Below are positions 1-6,141 of a DNA stretch of 12,533 nt, piece after piece. Under the pieces are notes generated by a model. That model had not been told where the DNA came from. It saw nothing but the letters and a program-made list of their open reading frames with translations, and ran no database searches. Positions within the stretch are counted from its first letter, which is position 1. Each line of letters begins with the position of its first letter. A program made the translations under genes and the position numbers. The stretch comes from Acidobacteriota bacterium (GTDB lineage Bacteria > Acidobacteriota > Blastocatellia > Pyrinomonadales > Pyrinomonadaceae): positions 1 through 12,533 of the forward strand of contig JAHEEZ010000094.1 in NCBI GenBank assembly GCA_024640445.1, read 5' to 3'.

Positions 1-327
1 CAGGGATCGAACCTCTATACGTCCGTGCCAATCTCATTTGGTCAGGCGGCTCTAGGGGCCGAGATCGATGTCAGAACGCTAGACGGCTCTCAGGCGCTCA
101 AGATCCCGGCAGGAACTCAGACTGGTACCGTCTTCAGGATGAAAGGCGAGGGGATGCCGGCGCTTGGAGGCCGTGGAAAAGGCGACCTGTTCGTTGCGGT
201 CTCGCTTGTGACTCCAAAATCACTGACGAAAGAACAGAAGAAGCTTCTTGAGAAGCTCTCCGAGATAGAAGACACTGATTTTGAAGACGAAGGTTTTATC
301 GACAAAGTAAGGAACATTTTCAGTTGA
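1..327 (+). CDS. dnaJ: DnaJ-family chaperone, C-terminal part (5' end outside window)
   Basis: The frame is open from base 1 and ends at TGA 325-327, giving the last 108 residues. They match the C-terminal substrate-binding beta-sandwich of DnaJ/Hsp40: a NLYTSVPISFGQAALGA stretch, then LDG, IPAGTQTG and a GRGKGDLFV motif, followed by a charged helical tail. In the family this domain binds unfolded clients and hands them to DnaK in the cytoplasm. The J-domain and any zinc-finger region would lie upstream, so DnaJ cannot be told from CbpA (no zinc finger) here. The GTG at 25 is only an internal codon of this frame. A strong hairpin terminator follows 23 bp after the stop, so this is the last gene of its transcript. 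Confidence 0.9.
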   Translation, partial: QGSNLYTSVPISFGQAALGAEIDVRTLDGSQALKIPAGTQTGTVFRMKGEGMPALGGRGKGDLFVAVSLVTPKSLTKEQKKLLEKLSEIEDTDFEDEGFIDKVRNIFS

Positions 328-350
328 TCCTTATCTTCGTAGTGGAGAGA

Positions 351-382
351 GGCCGCCGGGTTACTGGCGGCCTTTCTTGTTT
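351..382 (+). terminator. Rho-independent terminator after dnaJ
   Basis: A 7-bp perfect GC stem (GGCCGCC at 351-357 with GGCGGCC at 366-372) encloses an 8-nt loop. A T-rich run, TTTCTTGTTTT, follows at once. It lies just behind the dnaJ stop on the same strand. Confidence 0.85.
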
Positions 383-479
383 TGGCTTAGTTGCCTATGA
401 GCGTGACTGGTTTCTTTGCCTTCAGGATCTGAGTTAGAATCGTCGCGGTCCGCGTGTTCCGGAAGACTGAATCATTCTT

Positions 480-1742
480 ATGGCTAAGAAACTGCCCCTT
501 GCGATCTTTCTTCTTGCGATCTTTTCGCTTCCCTTTGCGAATCTGCCTCTGATCTCATTCCCCAACAGTTACCTTCAGTTAACAGATTTGTTTGTTCTTC
601 TCGCTGCGATTGGGCTCTTGGTGAGCGCGATGCTCGGCGGCCGAAGCATTCGCCCCGGCAGGATATACTCTTTGATCTCCCTCTATATCCTTGCTGTAAG
701 CGTTTCCGCCTTCTTCAGCGTTGACCCGGCGCGAAGCGCGGTAAAACTTCTCGGTATCACCTATTTGGGCTGCGTGGCCTTCCTTACTTATAATCTGGTG
801 CCAGGCCTAAAGGATGCGAGGGCGGTCGTCCTCGCCTGGCTTGCGGCGTCGGCGGTCGCCTCCGCGTATGCCGTCTTGGTCCTCGTATTCTTCTACCTCG
901 ACCGTACCAACCCGTTCGTTTCCTTCGGCCTATTTCATTACGGGACATTGCCGGTCGGTAACTATCCTCGAATCCAGTCCACGTTCGCTAACGCGAATAT
1001 GTTCTGTCACTACCTGAGTATTTCCTGGATGCTTCTGTTGGCTGCCCGCCGCCTGATGTGGATCACCCAATCTCTGTTTTACGTTCTCGGGGCATTATTT
1101 CTCGTTGCGGCGGCATTAACGCTTTCACCCGGGATCGGTGCGCTGTTTCTAGGGACGGGTATCTGGTTCTACGCTAGTGATGGCAGCCGATCGGCATCTT
1201 TCCGAAAAACGGTCCTGGTTCTGGGGGTCGCGGCGTCGGCGTTATTCGTCTTCGCGACGATGGTAAAGGTCGGTCAAGATCTGCAAATCTCGAACCAGCC
1301 TTCAGCGAGGGTACTGACGTGGTCATCGGCGGCTGAGACGTTTCTTGCAAATCCCGTAACTGGAAGGGGAGTTGGGACCAACGCAGCTGATGTCCGGTAT
1401 GAACGCCAGCATCTGACGGACGCGCACAACCTCTATCTCAACGTGGCCGCGGAATCGGGCGTGCCGGCAATTGCGTTTATCCTTTTGTTCGCCGGCTGGC
1501 TGCTTTTGAGAATTCGCCGCCGTTTTGATGATCCTCAATTTGGCCCACTGGCATTGGCCGCGGCAATCGGCTTCGCCATCGCGTTTTTCTACCAGGGGAT
1601 GACCGGTTCGTTCGAAGACGCAAGACACCTATGGGTGCTTGCCGGATTTGCGGCAGGAATTTCGGAAGAAAGAACGACGGATCCGGACTCACAGGATCTC
1701 AGTTCCGGTGCAGTCGCAGGATCATACGCGAATGAAGGATGA
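480..1742 (+). CDS. O-antigen ligase/polymerase-like membrane protein
   Basis: This is a 420-aa, highly hydrophobic protein with about ten or more membrane segments (for example near residues 6-25, 36-52, 63-80, 117-139, 181-189, 199-230, 245-262, 325-343 and 355-371). Two features fit the O-antigen ligase / Wzy family. One is an STFANANMFCHYL stretch near 167-179, resembling the TF-NPN-x-hydrophobic motif. The other is GRGVGTN at 295-301 followed by HNLYL at 316-320 and ESG at 325-327, the large periplasmic-loop signature. Such proteins polymerise or transfer lipid-linked glycans, or glycosylate proteins, at the outer face of the inner membrane. Which reaction occurs here cannot be read from sequence. 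The tail after about residue 395 is polar. The Shine-Dalgarno is weak (GGAAG at 461-465). A TAGAAT at 435-440 could be a -10 box, but its -35 is poor. The gene stands alone between the dnaJ terminator and a convergent gene. Confidence 0.8.
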   Translation: MAKKLPLAIFLLAIFSLPFANLPLISFPNSYLQLTDLFVLLAAIGLLVSAMLGGRSIRPGRIYSLISLYILAVSVSAFFSVDPARSAVKLLGITYLGCVAFLTYNLVPGLKDARAVVLAWLAASAVASAYAVLVLVFFYLDRTNPFVSFGLFHYGTLPVGNYPRIQSTFANANMFCHYLSISWMLLLAARRLMWITQSLFYVLGALFLVAAALTLSPGIGALFLGTGIWFYASDGSRSASFRKTVLVLGVAASALFVFATMVKVGQDLQISNQPSARVLTWSSAAETFLANPVTGRGVGTNAADVRYERQHLTDAHNLYLNVAAESGVPAIAFILLFAGWLLLRIRRRFDDPQFGPLALAAAIGFAIAFFYQGMTGSFEDARHLWVLAGFAAGISEERTTDPDSQDLSSGAVAGSYANEG

Positions 1743-1757
1743 CCGGACCATGTGCCG

Positions 1758-1789
1758 GAAGAAAAGCGGCAGCGAACACCGAATGCCGC
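1758..1789 (-). terminator. Possible terminator of the YqeY gene
   Basis: A 6-bp stem (GCGGCA 1766-1771 with TGCCGC 1784-1789) has a 12-nt loop. Read on the minus strand it is followed by TTTTCTTCC. It sits 18 bp behind the minus-strand stop in the 64-bp gap between two convergent genes. The loop is long and the stem short, so this is tentative. Confidence 0.35.
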
Positions 1790-1806
1790 CTCAGGAATTG
1801 GAAGTT

Positions 1807-2253
1807 TTACGAGAGTTTTCGCCTTACAGCTTCGCTGACCGCCTTGCCGTCGACGGTCTTGCCGGAAAGCGAGGCGAGCGCGTTCTTCATCACTGCCCCC
1901 ATATCCTTCATCGATGATGCGCCGGTTTCTTTGACCGCTCCGGCGACCGCATTTTCAATCTCTTCTTCCGTCGCTGACACCGGGAGATAGGCTTCGATCA
2001 CCGCAATCTCTTCGATCTCCTTTTGAGCAAGTTCGGCGCGGCCGGCACTGGTGTATTGCTCGGCAGAATCCCTTCGCTGTTTCACGAGTGTATTGAGTAC
2101 TTTCATAACCTCATCGTCAGAAAGGTCCTCGCCGGTCTCGATCTTCTTGTTCATCAGCGTCGCCTTCGCCATGCGAAGGGTTGAAAGCCGTGCAGCGTCT
2201 TTTTGTTTCATCGCCGTCTTCATGTCGTCGACGATCTTTGTCATTAAGCTCAT
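1807..2253 (-). CDS. YqeY/GatB-domain protein
   Basis: The product is 148 aa from the ATG at 2253 and matches the YqeY family over its whole length. It begins with an N-terminal helix of the IVDDMKTAMKQKD type, then RLSTLRMAKATL, LSDDEVMKVLNTLVKQRRDS, a YTSAGRAELAQKE stretch, EAYLP, and a C-terminal DMGAVMKNALASLSGK-type region with DGKAVSEAVRRKLS. The fold is related to the tail of the GatB subunit of tRNA amidotransferase and is thought to contact tRNA. The role of stand-alone YqeY is not settled; no amidotransferase subunits are visible nearby. The frame also opens with a GTG at 2262, but ATG 2253 is preferred because GTGAG lies a few bases upstream; ATG 2244 is a third option. It diverges from the gene at 2353. 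Confidence 0.9.
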   Translation of the reverse strand: MSLMTKIVDDMKTAMKQKDAARLSTLRMAKATLMNKKIETGEDLSDDEVMKVLNTLVKQRRDSAEQYTSAGRAELAQKEIEEIAVIEAYLPVSATEEEIENAVAGAVKETGASSMKDMGAVMKNALASLSGKTVDGKAVSEAVRRKLS

Positions 2254-2264
2254 AATTCTCACTG

Positions 2265-2382
2265 CCGCGAAATTGAACTATCGGCCCTAATCATTCACAA
2301 TCTTCAATCGTGTTTAGGGTGCACCGTCCCACGCGGCAAGGGTAAATCATAAATGGTGAGAGGCGATAGTTCAATTTGGCGG
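2265..2382. repeat. Near-perfect inverted repeat spanning a divergent gene start region
   Basis: The arms are 2265-2285 and 2362-2382. The core is a perfect 14-bp match: AAATTGAACTATCG at 2270-2283 and its reverse complement at 2364-2377. Beyond single G-G mismatches at each end of the core, another 4 bp pair on the outer side and 1 bp on the inner side. The left arm is about 12 nt upstream of the yqeY ATG; the right arm lies in codons 4-10 of the gene at 2353. Read from the centre outward, both strands therefore show the same element. It could be a two-site operator, a long-range hairpin or the trace of a small inverted duplication. I saw no third copy by eye. Confidence 0.7.
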
Positions 2383-4179
2383 GCCGGGTGGCACTTCGGA
2401 TTGGTTGCGGGGCTCTTTCTCGCAGTGTTTTCCGCATATCCGCAGCTGAAGCTCCTTTACAATGAAGGTGGCGAGTGGAACGGGCATTACGCTTACAACG
2501 ATATCGACGAGGTGGCTTACGCCTCTTATCTGAAAGCGCTTATCGACGGCAGGCCGCGCAGGAACGATCCTTATACGGGGCGCGACGATACTCCCGGGAA
2601 ACCCCAGCCTGAATCATTGTTTTCCGTCCAGTTCGCCGCACCATACGCCGTTGCAGTTCCTGCGAGAGCCCTTGGTATTTCTGCGCCAACTGCTATGACG
2701 GCGGCGGGTATCATCGCCGCGTTTCTTTCGGCGTTTCTTTGTTTTCTGCTGATTCGCGAAATTACCGGAAGTCGCTGGGCCGGACTCGCCGGTTCGCTCA
2801 TAGTCCTTTGCGGCGGAGCGCTTGCGGCCGGTGAAGGCGCGATAGGCGAGATACTCGGGACCGGGTTCTCTTATCCTTACTTTCCGTTTCTGAGAAGGTA
2901 CGTGCCTGCGGTCCCGTTCCCGGCGTTCATTGGCCTGTTGCTCTGTGTCCTTTATCTTCTACGGACAAAGGCGCCCGGAAGACGCGCCGTTTATTGTGCT
3001 GCAGCCGCCGGAGCTTTTTCGTTTCTGGTCTTTTCGTATTTCTACATATGGACCACGGCCGCGGCATGGCTTGCCTGTCTGGGTTTGGTCTGGATCGTCT
3101 TCAGGCCCGAAGGCTGGAGGCGGGACGTTCTGGGGCTCGTAATTCTTGGCGTGTCCTGCATCATTCCACTGGCCGCGTACGCGATGATGCTGGCGGGCAG
3201 GGCAGAGTCGCTTGACCAGGTTCAGTTGCTCGTTCATACGAGGTCTCCGGATCTTTGGCGTTTTCCGATCTATATAAGTTTTGCGTCACTCGTCATATAT
3301 CTCGCGGGAGTGGCGGCACGCAGGATCGAGCCGCGCCGGACCGCTTCGCTTTTCACGCTCTCGCTTTGCGTTGTACCCATTGTCCTGTTCAATCAGCAGA
3401 TCGTCACCGGTCGTTCGCTTCAGCCGATACATTATCAGGTATTCATAGGCAATTACGTCGCGGCTCTCGCTCTGGTACTGACCGGTTTTCTGTTTTTTGG
3501 CCGGTCCGGGGTGCAGACGGGTTACCTGCGAAAGGCTGTCTGCGCAAGTCTCGCTACGATAGCGGCAGTATGGGGATTCATAGAATGCCACTATACGGTC
3601 AGGGTGCTCGACGAGGCGAACCTGATCCGTGACAGACAAGTGCCGGCAGCGGAGAGACTTGTTGAGTACGGAAAGAAGACGCCGGACCCGCATCGCACCA
3701 CGATCTTTTCGATTTCAAATCTTCATGCCGACGATTCGCCCACCCTGGCTCCACAGTCCGTGCTTTGGTCGCGTCATCAACACGTTTTCGCGGGGCTGAC
3801 TTGGCAGGAGAGCAAAGAAAGGTACTATCGGTATCTTTACTATCAGTCTCTCGATCAGAATTGGCTGAAAAACAGGCTTCGGAATGGGGACTTCGTATCG
3901 ATGATCGCTCTATTCGGCTGGGGCAGGCACTCGGATCGCCTCAGTTCCCAGGCGAAACCGCTGACGGAAACCGAAATAGCCGAAGAAGCTGCCAGGTATG
4001 GTGAGTTTATCGAGGGGTTTGGCAAGGAAGACGCGGCTGATCCGCTGCTTTCATATGCCGTTATTCCAGATGGTTGGGATCCGGACCTGACGAATCTGAG
4101 AAGGTGGTATGCGCTGGAAGAAATGGAACGGGCAGGCGGACTGGCCATTTACAAACTGAGCCTTCTGGATACCCGATGA
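2353..4179 (+). CDS. Large multi-pass membrane protein, GT-C glycosyltransferase-like
   Basis: The 608-aa protein has about 11-12 predicted membrane segments in residues 14-412 (near 14-31, 115-135, 142-162, 188-205, 212-232, 234-250, 258-281, 304-322, 332-348, 365-383, 394-412) and a soluble C-terminal domain of about 195 residues. The loop after the first segment holds acidic residues in YNDIDEVAYASYL (D50, D52, E53). An acidic motif in the first external loop is typical of GT-C enzymes that use polyprenyl-phosphate sugars, and the overall layout fits that fold. I do not recognise a named family, so donor and acceptor are unknown. The start at ATG 2353 has AAGGG 10 nt upstream (2338-2342); TTG 2401 is an alternative that would free the inverted repeat from the coding region but would drop the charged N-terminus. 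An O-antigen ligase-like gene lies two genes away, so surface glycan work is a fair inference. Confidence 0.75.
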   Translation: MVRGDSSIWRAGWHFGLVAGLFLAVFSAYPQLKLLYNEGGEWNGHYAYNDIDEVAYASYLKALIDGRPRRNDPYTGRDDTPGKPQPESLFSVQFAAPYAVAVPARALGISAPTAMTAAGIIAAFLSAFLCFLLIREITGSRWAGLAGSLIVLCGGALAAGEGAIGEILGTGFSYPYFPFLRRYVPAVPFPAFIGLLLCVLYLLRTKAPGRRAVYCAAAAGAFSFLVFSYFYIWTTAAAWLACLGLVWIVFRPEGWRRDVLGLVILGVSCIIPLAAYAMMLAGRAESLDQVQLLVHTRSPDLWRFPIYISFASLVIYLAGVAARRIEPRRTASLFTLSLCVVPIVLFNQQIVTGRSLQPIHYQVFIGNYVAALALVLTGFLFFGRSGVQTGYLRKAVCASLATIAAVWGFIECHYTVRVLDEANLIRDRQVPAAERLVEYGKKTPDPHRTTIFSISNLHADDSPTLAPQSVLWSRHQHVFAGLTWQESKERYYRYLYYQSLDQNWLKNRLRNGDFVSMIALFGWGRHSDRLSSQAKPLTETEIAEEAARYGEFIEGFGKEDAADPLLSYAVIPDGWDPDLTNLRRWYALEEMERAGGLAIYKLSLLDTR

Positions 4180-4213
4180 AAAAGAGATAGGCCGCCCCTG
4201 AGAGGGACGGCCT
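4180..4213. terminator. Hairpin terminator shared by convergent genes
   Basis: The stem runs GGCCGCCCCT (4190-4199) against AGGGACGGCC (4203-4212), with one C-A mismatch and a 3-nt loop; A4189-T4213 extends it. On the plus strand the following bases are only mildly T-rich. On the minus strand the hairpin is followed by CTATCTCTTTTTC, so it serves the minus-strand 86-aa gene best and may also stop the plus-strand gene that ends 10 bp before it. Confidence 0.7.
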
Positions 4214-4246
4214 CAATCGTATTACCAAATATATTATTACTACTAC

Positions 4247-4507
4247 CTAAGCTGCAAGAAGATCGTTCGACACTTCTGCAAAAACCCTGCGCCCGTTGAG
4301 CGCGTCGTCGATAATCTCCCTTACTGCGGAAGCATCAGGATTAACGTCCATACGGGCGCATGCCCTCAGGTGCCTGATGATGCCTTCCGATGCAATTTCC
4401 AGAGCCTCGCCTGTCAGCTTAGAAAATCGGCGGGCCTGAATGTGATCTATCTGCAGGATGCGTTCCTGCAGTGTCATTGGTTTAGCTGCTGCTGCCACGT
4501 TTGTCAT
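4247..4507 (-). CDS. Small protein of unknown function, 86 aa
   Basis: I do not recognise this protein. It is 86 aa, soluble and predicted largely helical: a short Ala-rich N-terminus, helices around 12-28, 31-50 and 60-75, and a weakly charged end in DLLAA. One Cys (C50) is present; there is no signal peptide or membrane segment. Support for a real gene is good: AAGGA lies 5 nt before the ATG within an AAGGAAGGAG stretch, a candidate promoter with an A-tract lies upstream, and hairpin terminators bracket the unit (4190-4212 and 4791-4828). M11 is an alternative start but has no comparable ribosome binding site. The basic patch QARRFSK and RHLRACAR would allow a nucleic-acid or protein-binding role, but that is speculation. 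It is transcribed in the same direction as the HU gene but separated from it by a terminator. Confidence 0.7.
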   Translation of the reverse strand: MTNVAAAAKPMTLQERILQIDHIQARRFSKLTGEALEIASEGIIRHLRACARMDVNPDASAVREIIDDALNGRRVFAEVSNDLLAA

Positions 4508-4703
4508 CTCCTTCCTTTAGCTTGAAACTACCCTTGCTCTTAACCGAGCCGAAGTTTGTGAAATTTATCTCAAAGTCCGGCAGTCCGAAAAATCAGTGAT
4601 CTTATGAATTTGATTTTCAATGACTTTCTAGAGGTGTTCGACGGAAAATCGATTTGAAAAGATGCTAGAAAGTAACGCTTTTGTAACGCACTGTCTTTCA
4701 GAA
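4508..4703 (-). other. AT-rich 5' leader of the 86-aa gene, about 196 nt
   Basis: No open gene is visible here. If the promoter at 4710-4748 is used, this stretch is transcribed as an unusually long leader. It holds a perfect 9-bp inverted repeat (ACTTTCTAG 4623-4631, CTAGAAAGT 4665-4673, 33 nt apart). It also holds a 7-bp direct repeat GTAACGC at 4672-4678 and 4683-4689, spaced 11 bp, and a small AGTCCG direct repeat near 4575-4590. It is clearly richer in A and T than the coding DNA around it. It matches no riboswitch class that I can recognise. Confidence 0.45.
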
Positions 4704-4709
4704 AGCCAA

Positions 4710-4748
4710 ATACTATCAAATAGGATTTGGTTTGTCACGATTTTTTTT
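4710..4748 (-). promoter_or_regulatory. Candidate sigma70-type promoter with A8 UP-like tract
   Basis: On the minus strand there is GTGACA (4738-4733) as -35, exactly 17 bp of spacer, and TAGTAT (4715-4710) as -10. A run of eight A (4748-4741) starts 2 bp upstream of the -35 box, where an UP element would contact RNA polymerase alpha. Transcription would start near 4703 and read toward the 86-aa gene. The -10 box matches only 4 of 6 consensus positions. Confidence 0.45.
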
Positions 4749-4789
4749 GGCGGCCATTACAAGTGCTTGCGGAACTCGTTGGAATCAAT

Positions 4790-4829
4790 AAAAACGGCCG
4801 ATAAACCCATGGGCGTACCGGCCGTTTTG
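4790..4829. terminator. Bidirectional-type terminator after the HU gene
   Basis: A perfect 10-bp stem (AAAACGGCCG 4791-4800 with CGGCCGTTTT 4819-4828) has an 18-nt loop. The A/T ends give a U-tract in both directions; on the minus strand the arm continues into TTTTTATTG. It lies 22 bp behind the HU stop and shields the 86-aa gene from HU transcription. Confidence 0.8.
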
Positions 4830-4850
4830 CGAACTTGAAAGCAATCGAAT

Positions 4851-5132
4851 CTAGCTGATGGAGTCTTTCATCGCCTTGCCTACCCTGAATTTCACAGTGG
4901 TCTTGGCAGGGATCTTGATCGGCTGGCCAGTCGCCGGATTACGACCCTCGCGGGCTTTACGGTGAGCCTTCACAAGCTTGCCGAATCCCGGGATCGTGAA
5001 CTCGCCATTCTTCTTAACCTCGCTGGTTGCGAGATCCGACATTGCGCTAAAAAAGTCCTTTGTTTGGGCTTTGGTCATTCCAGTCTTGTCTGCCAAAGCA
5101 CCGACGATTTCGGTTTGAGTCATTCGAGCCAT
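4851..5132 (-). CDS. hup: HU family DNA-binding protein
   Basis: The 93-aa protein is the usual length for HU/IHF. It has the N-terminal helical dimer part (MTQTEIVGALADKTGMTKAQ, then a second helix with FFSAMSDLA), the GEFTIPGFGKL turn at residues 43-53, and the beta-arm signature GRNPATGQ at 63-70, where Pro66 is the DNA-intercalating proline. The protein ends in VKFRVGKAMKD. HU dimers bend and compact DNA in the nucleoid. The start at ATG 5132 has GGAGG 12 nt upstream, a rather long spacing; ATG 5123 (residue M4) would also give a normal N-terminus, but is further from that site. It is followed by a strong terminator and has the tRNA-Pro gene upstream on the same strand, with a hairpin between them. 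Confidence 0.95.
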   Translation of the reverse strand: MARMTQTEIVGALADKTGMTKAQTKDFFSAMSDLATSEVKKNGEFTIPGFGKLVKAHRKAREGRNPATGQPIKIPAKTTVKFRVGKAMKDSIS

Positions 5133-5187
5133 AATTTCTTCTAACCTCCAGTTGTTTACAGTGAATATCTAAAAACGTATCTAACAG

Positions 5188-5223
5188 AGCTCACCCGCCT
5201 GGGGCGGGGAAAAATCGAGAGCT
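5188..5223 (-). other. GC hairpin between tRNA-Pro and HU gene
   Basis: The inner stem is CCCGCC (5194-5199) with GGCGGG (5203-5208), loop TGG. An outer AGCTC/GAGCT pairing (5188-5192 with 5219-5223) is separated from it by an A-rich stretch. On the minus strand no U-tract follows, so it may end or process the tRNA transcript, or be part of the HU leader. The function is unproven. Confidence 0.35.
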
Positions 5224-5252
5224 ACATGGAATTCCAGTGCGGACGCACGAAC

Positions 5253-5329
5253 TGGTCGGGGCGGCAAGATTCGAACTTGCGACCTCACGGTCCCAAACCG
5301 TGCGCACTGCCTGGCTGTGCTACGCCCCG
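5253..5329 (-). tRNA. tRNA-Pro (anticodon UGG), CCA encoded
   Basis: Read on the minus strand it folds as a full cloverleaf: acceptor CGGGGCG with CGCCCCG, D-stem GCAC/GTGC, anticodon stem CACGG/CCGTG, loop TTTGGGA with anticodon TGG, and T-stem GCAAG/CTTGC around TTCGAAT. Discriminator A and an encoded CCA (5255-5253) follow. It decodes CCN proline codons, mainly CCA and CCG by wobble. Every stem is perfectly paired. Confidence 0.95.
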
Positions 5330-5410
5330 GTTCGGTGTTGTTTCATTTGAGAAACACCATCAAGCATCGGATTTTACAGGCGAATACTGCATTGGTCAAG
5401 TTACTTCGCA

Positions 5411-6004
5411 TCATAGACGCCCCAAAAAATAGATTATTTGCCGCAAAGCCACTGACCTGTGACTGATCTTATTCTTGATTTCGGGCGTGAGTTGTCCCAG
5501 AGTTTGCGAAAAACCGTCCGGCACAAAGATCGGATCGTAACCGAAACCATTGATACCAAATGCTTTACGCGTGACGGTGCCCCAGAGCGCTCCGTTGGCC
5601 GAAAAGAGGATCTTGCCTGAGGGCTCTGCGATGGCCATTTCACACACGAAACAAGCACGCCTTTCATTTCCATCGGCATTTTCAAGCTTTTTGAGCAATT
5701 TCGCTGTGTTTTCTGCGTCCGAAGCTCCTTCGCCCGCAAATCTTGCCGAATATATTCCGGGCGCCCCGCCCAACGAGGGAACCTCAAGCCCGGAATCGTC
5801 GGCAAGAACCTTGCTCTCGGTCAGTTCCGCATATGCCTTCGCTTTGATCGCAGCATTCTCCGCAAATGTTGAACCCGTTTCGTCCACTTCCGGAAGGTGG
5901 TCAAAGTCCGAGAGAGATTTCAACTCCACGGAAATCCCAGCCAGCATTTCTTTGATCTCGAGCACCTTTCCCTGATTGCCGGTTGCTATTACAAGTCTAT
6001 TCAT
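5411..6004 (-). CDS. rdgB: XTP/dITP pyrophosphatase (RdgB/HAM1 family)
   Basis: The 197-aa product is the usual length for the family. It hydrolyses non-canonical purine triphosphates (ITP, dITP, XTP) to monophosphate and pyrophosphate in the cytoplasm, keeping them out of DNA and RNA. Motifs in order are IATGNQGKVLEI at 6-17, STFAENAAIKA at 45-55, LADDSGLEV at 67-75 with the catalytic Asp pair D69/D70, GAPGIYSARFAG at 80-91, FGYDPIF at 154-160, and SHRSVAL at 181-187. The frame stays open upstream to 6217, but the family N-terminus is MNRLVIATGN, so ATG 6004 is the start. The Shine-Dalgarno is weak (GGACAG region). It is divergent from the gene at 6142. Confidence 0.95.
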   Translation of the reverse strand: MNRLVIATGNQGKVLEIKEMLAGISVELKSLSDFDHLPEVDETGSTFAENAAIKAKAYAELTESKVLADDSGLEVPSLGGAPGIYSARFAGEGASDAENTAKLLKKLENADGNERRACFVCEMAIAEPSGKILFSANGALWGTVTRKAFGINGFGYDPIFVPDGFSQTLGQLTPEIKNKISHRSVALRQIIYFLGRL

Positions 6005-6041
6005 CCGTCTGTCCGAATGGCATTCTCTGCCCAAGAAAAAG

Positions 6042-6071
6042 TTGCCAAATACAGTGTTTTCAATGTATAAG
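6042..6071 (+). promoter_or_regulatory. Candidate promoter of the 435-aa gene
   Basis: There is TTGCCA at 6042-6047, an 18-bp spacer, and TATAAG at 6066-6071, each matching 5 of 6 consensus positions. Transcription would begin near 6078, inside or just past the ATG at 6076. This argues that translation starts later, at TTG 6142. Confidence 0.5.
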
Positions 6072-6141
6072 AGTAATGGTGGCCCTCCCGCTTCCATCCC
6101 GTTATTCCCGCAGATCACACTCAAGAGAGGCACCGATAGAT

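Noticed and set aside
1323..1692. Minus-strand frames inside the O-antigen ligase-like gene
   Set aside because: They are shadows of a well-supported plus-strand gene, with no start signals of their own.
4706..4748. Plus-strand small hairpin followed by T8, which could end a small RNA
   Set aside because: The stem is only 6 bp and AT-rich, and the T-run begins 10 nt after it. The same bases fit better as an A-tract next to a minus-strand promoter.
5983..6141. N-terminal extension of the 435-aa protein
   Set aside because: It overlaps the rdgB start, is Cys-rich and unlike the rest of the protein, and lies mostly upstream of the likely transcript start.
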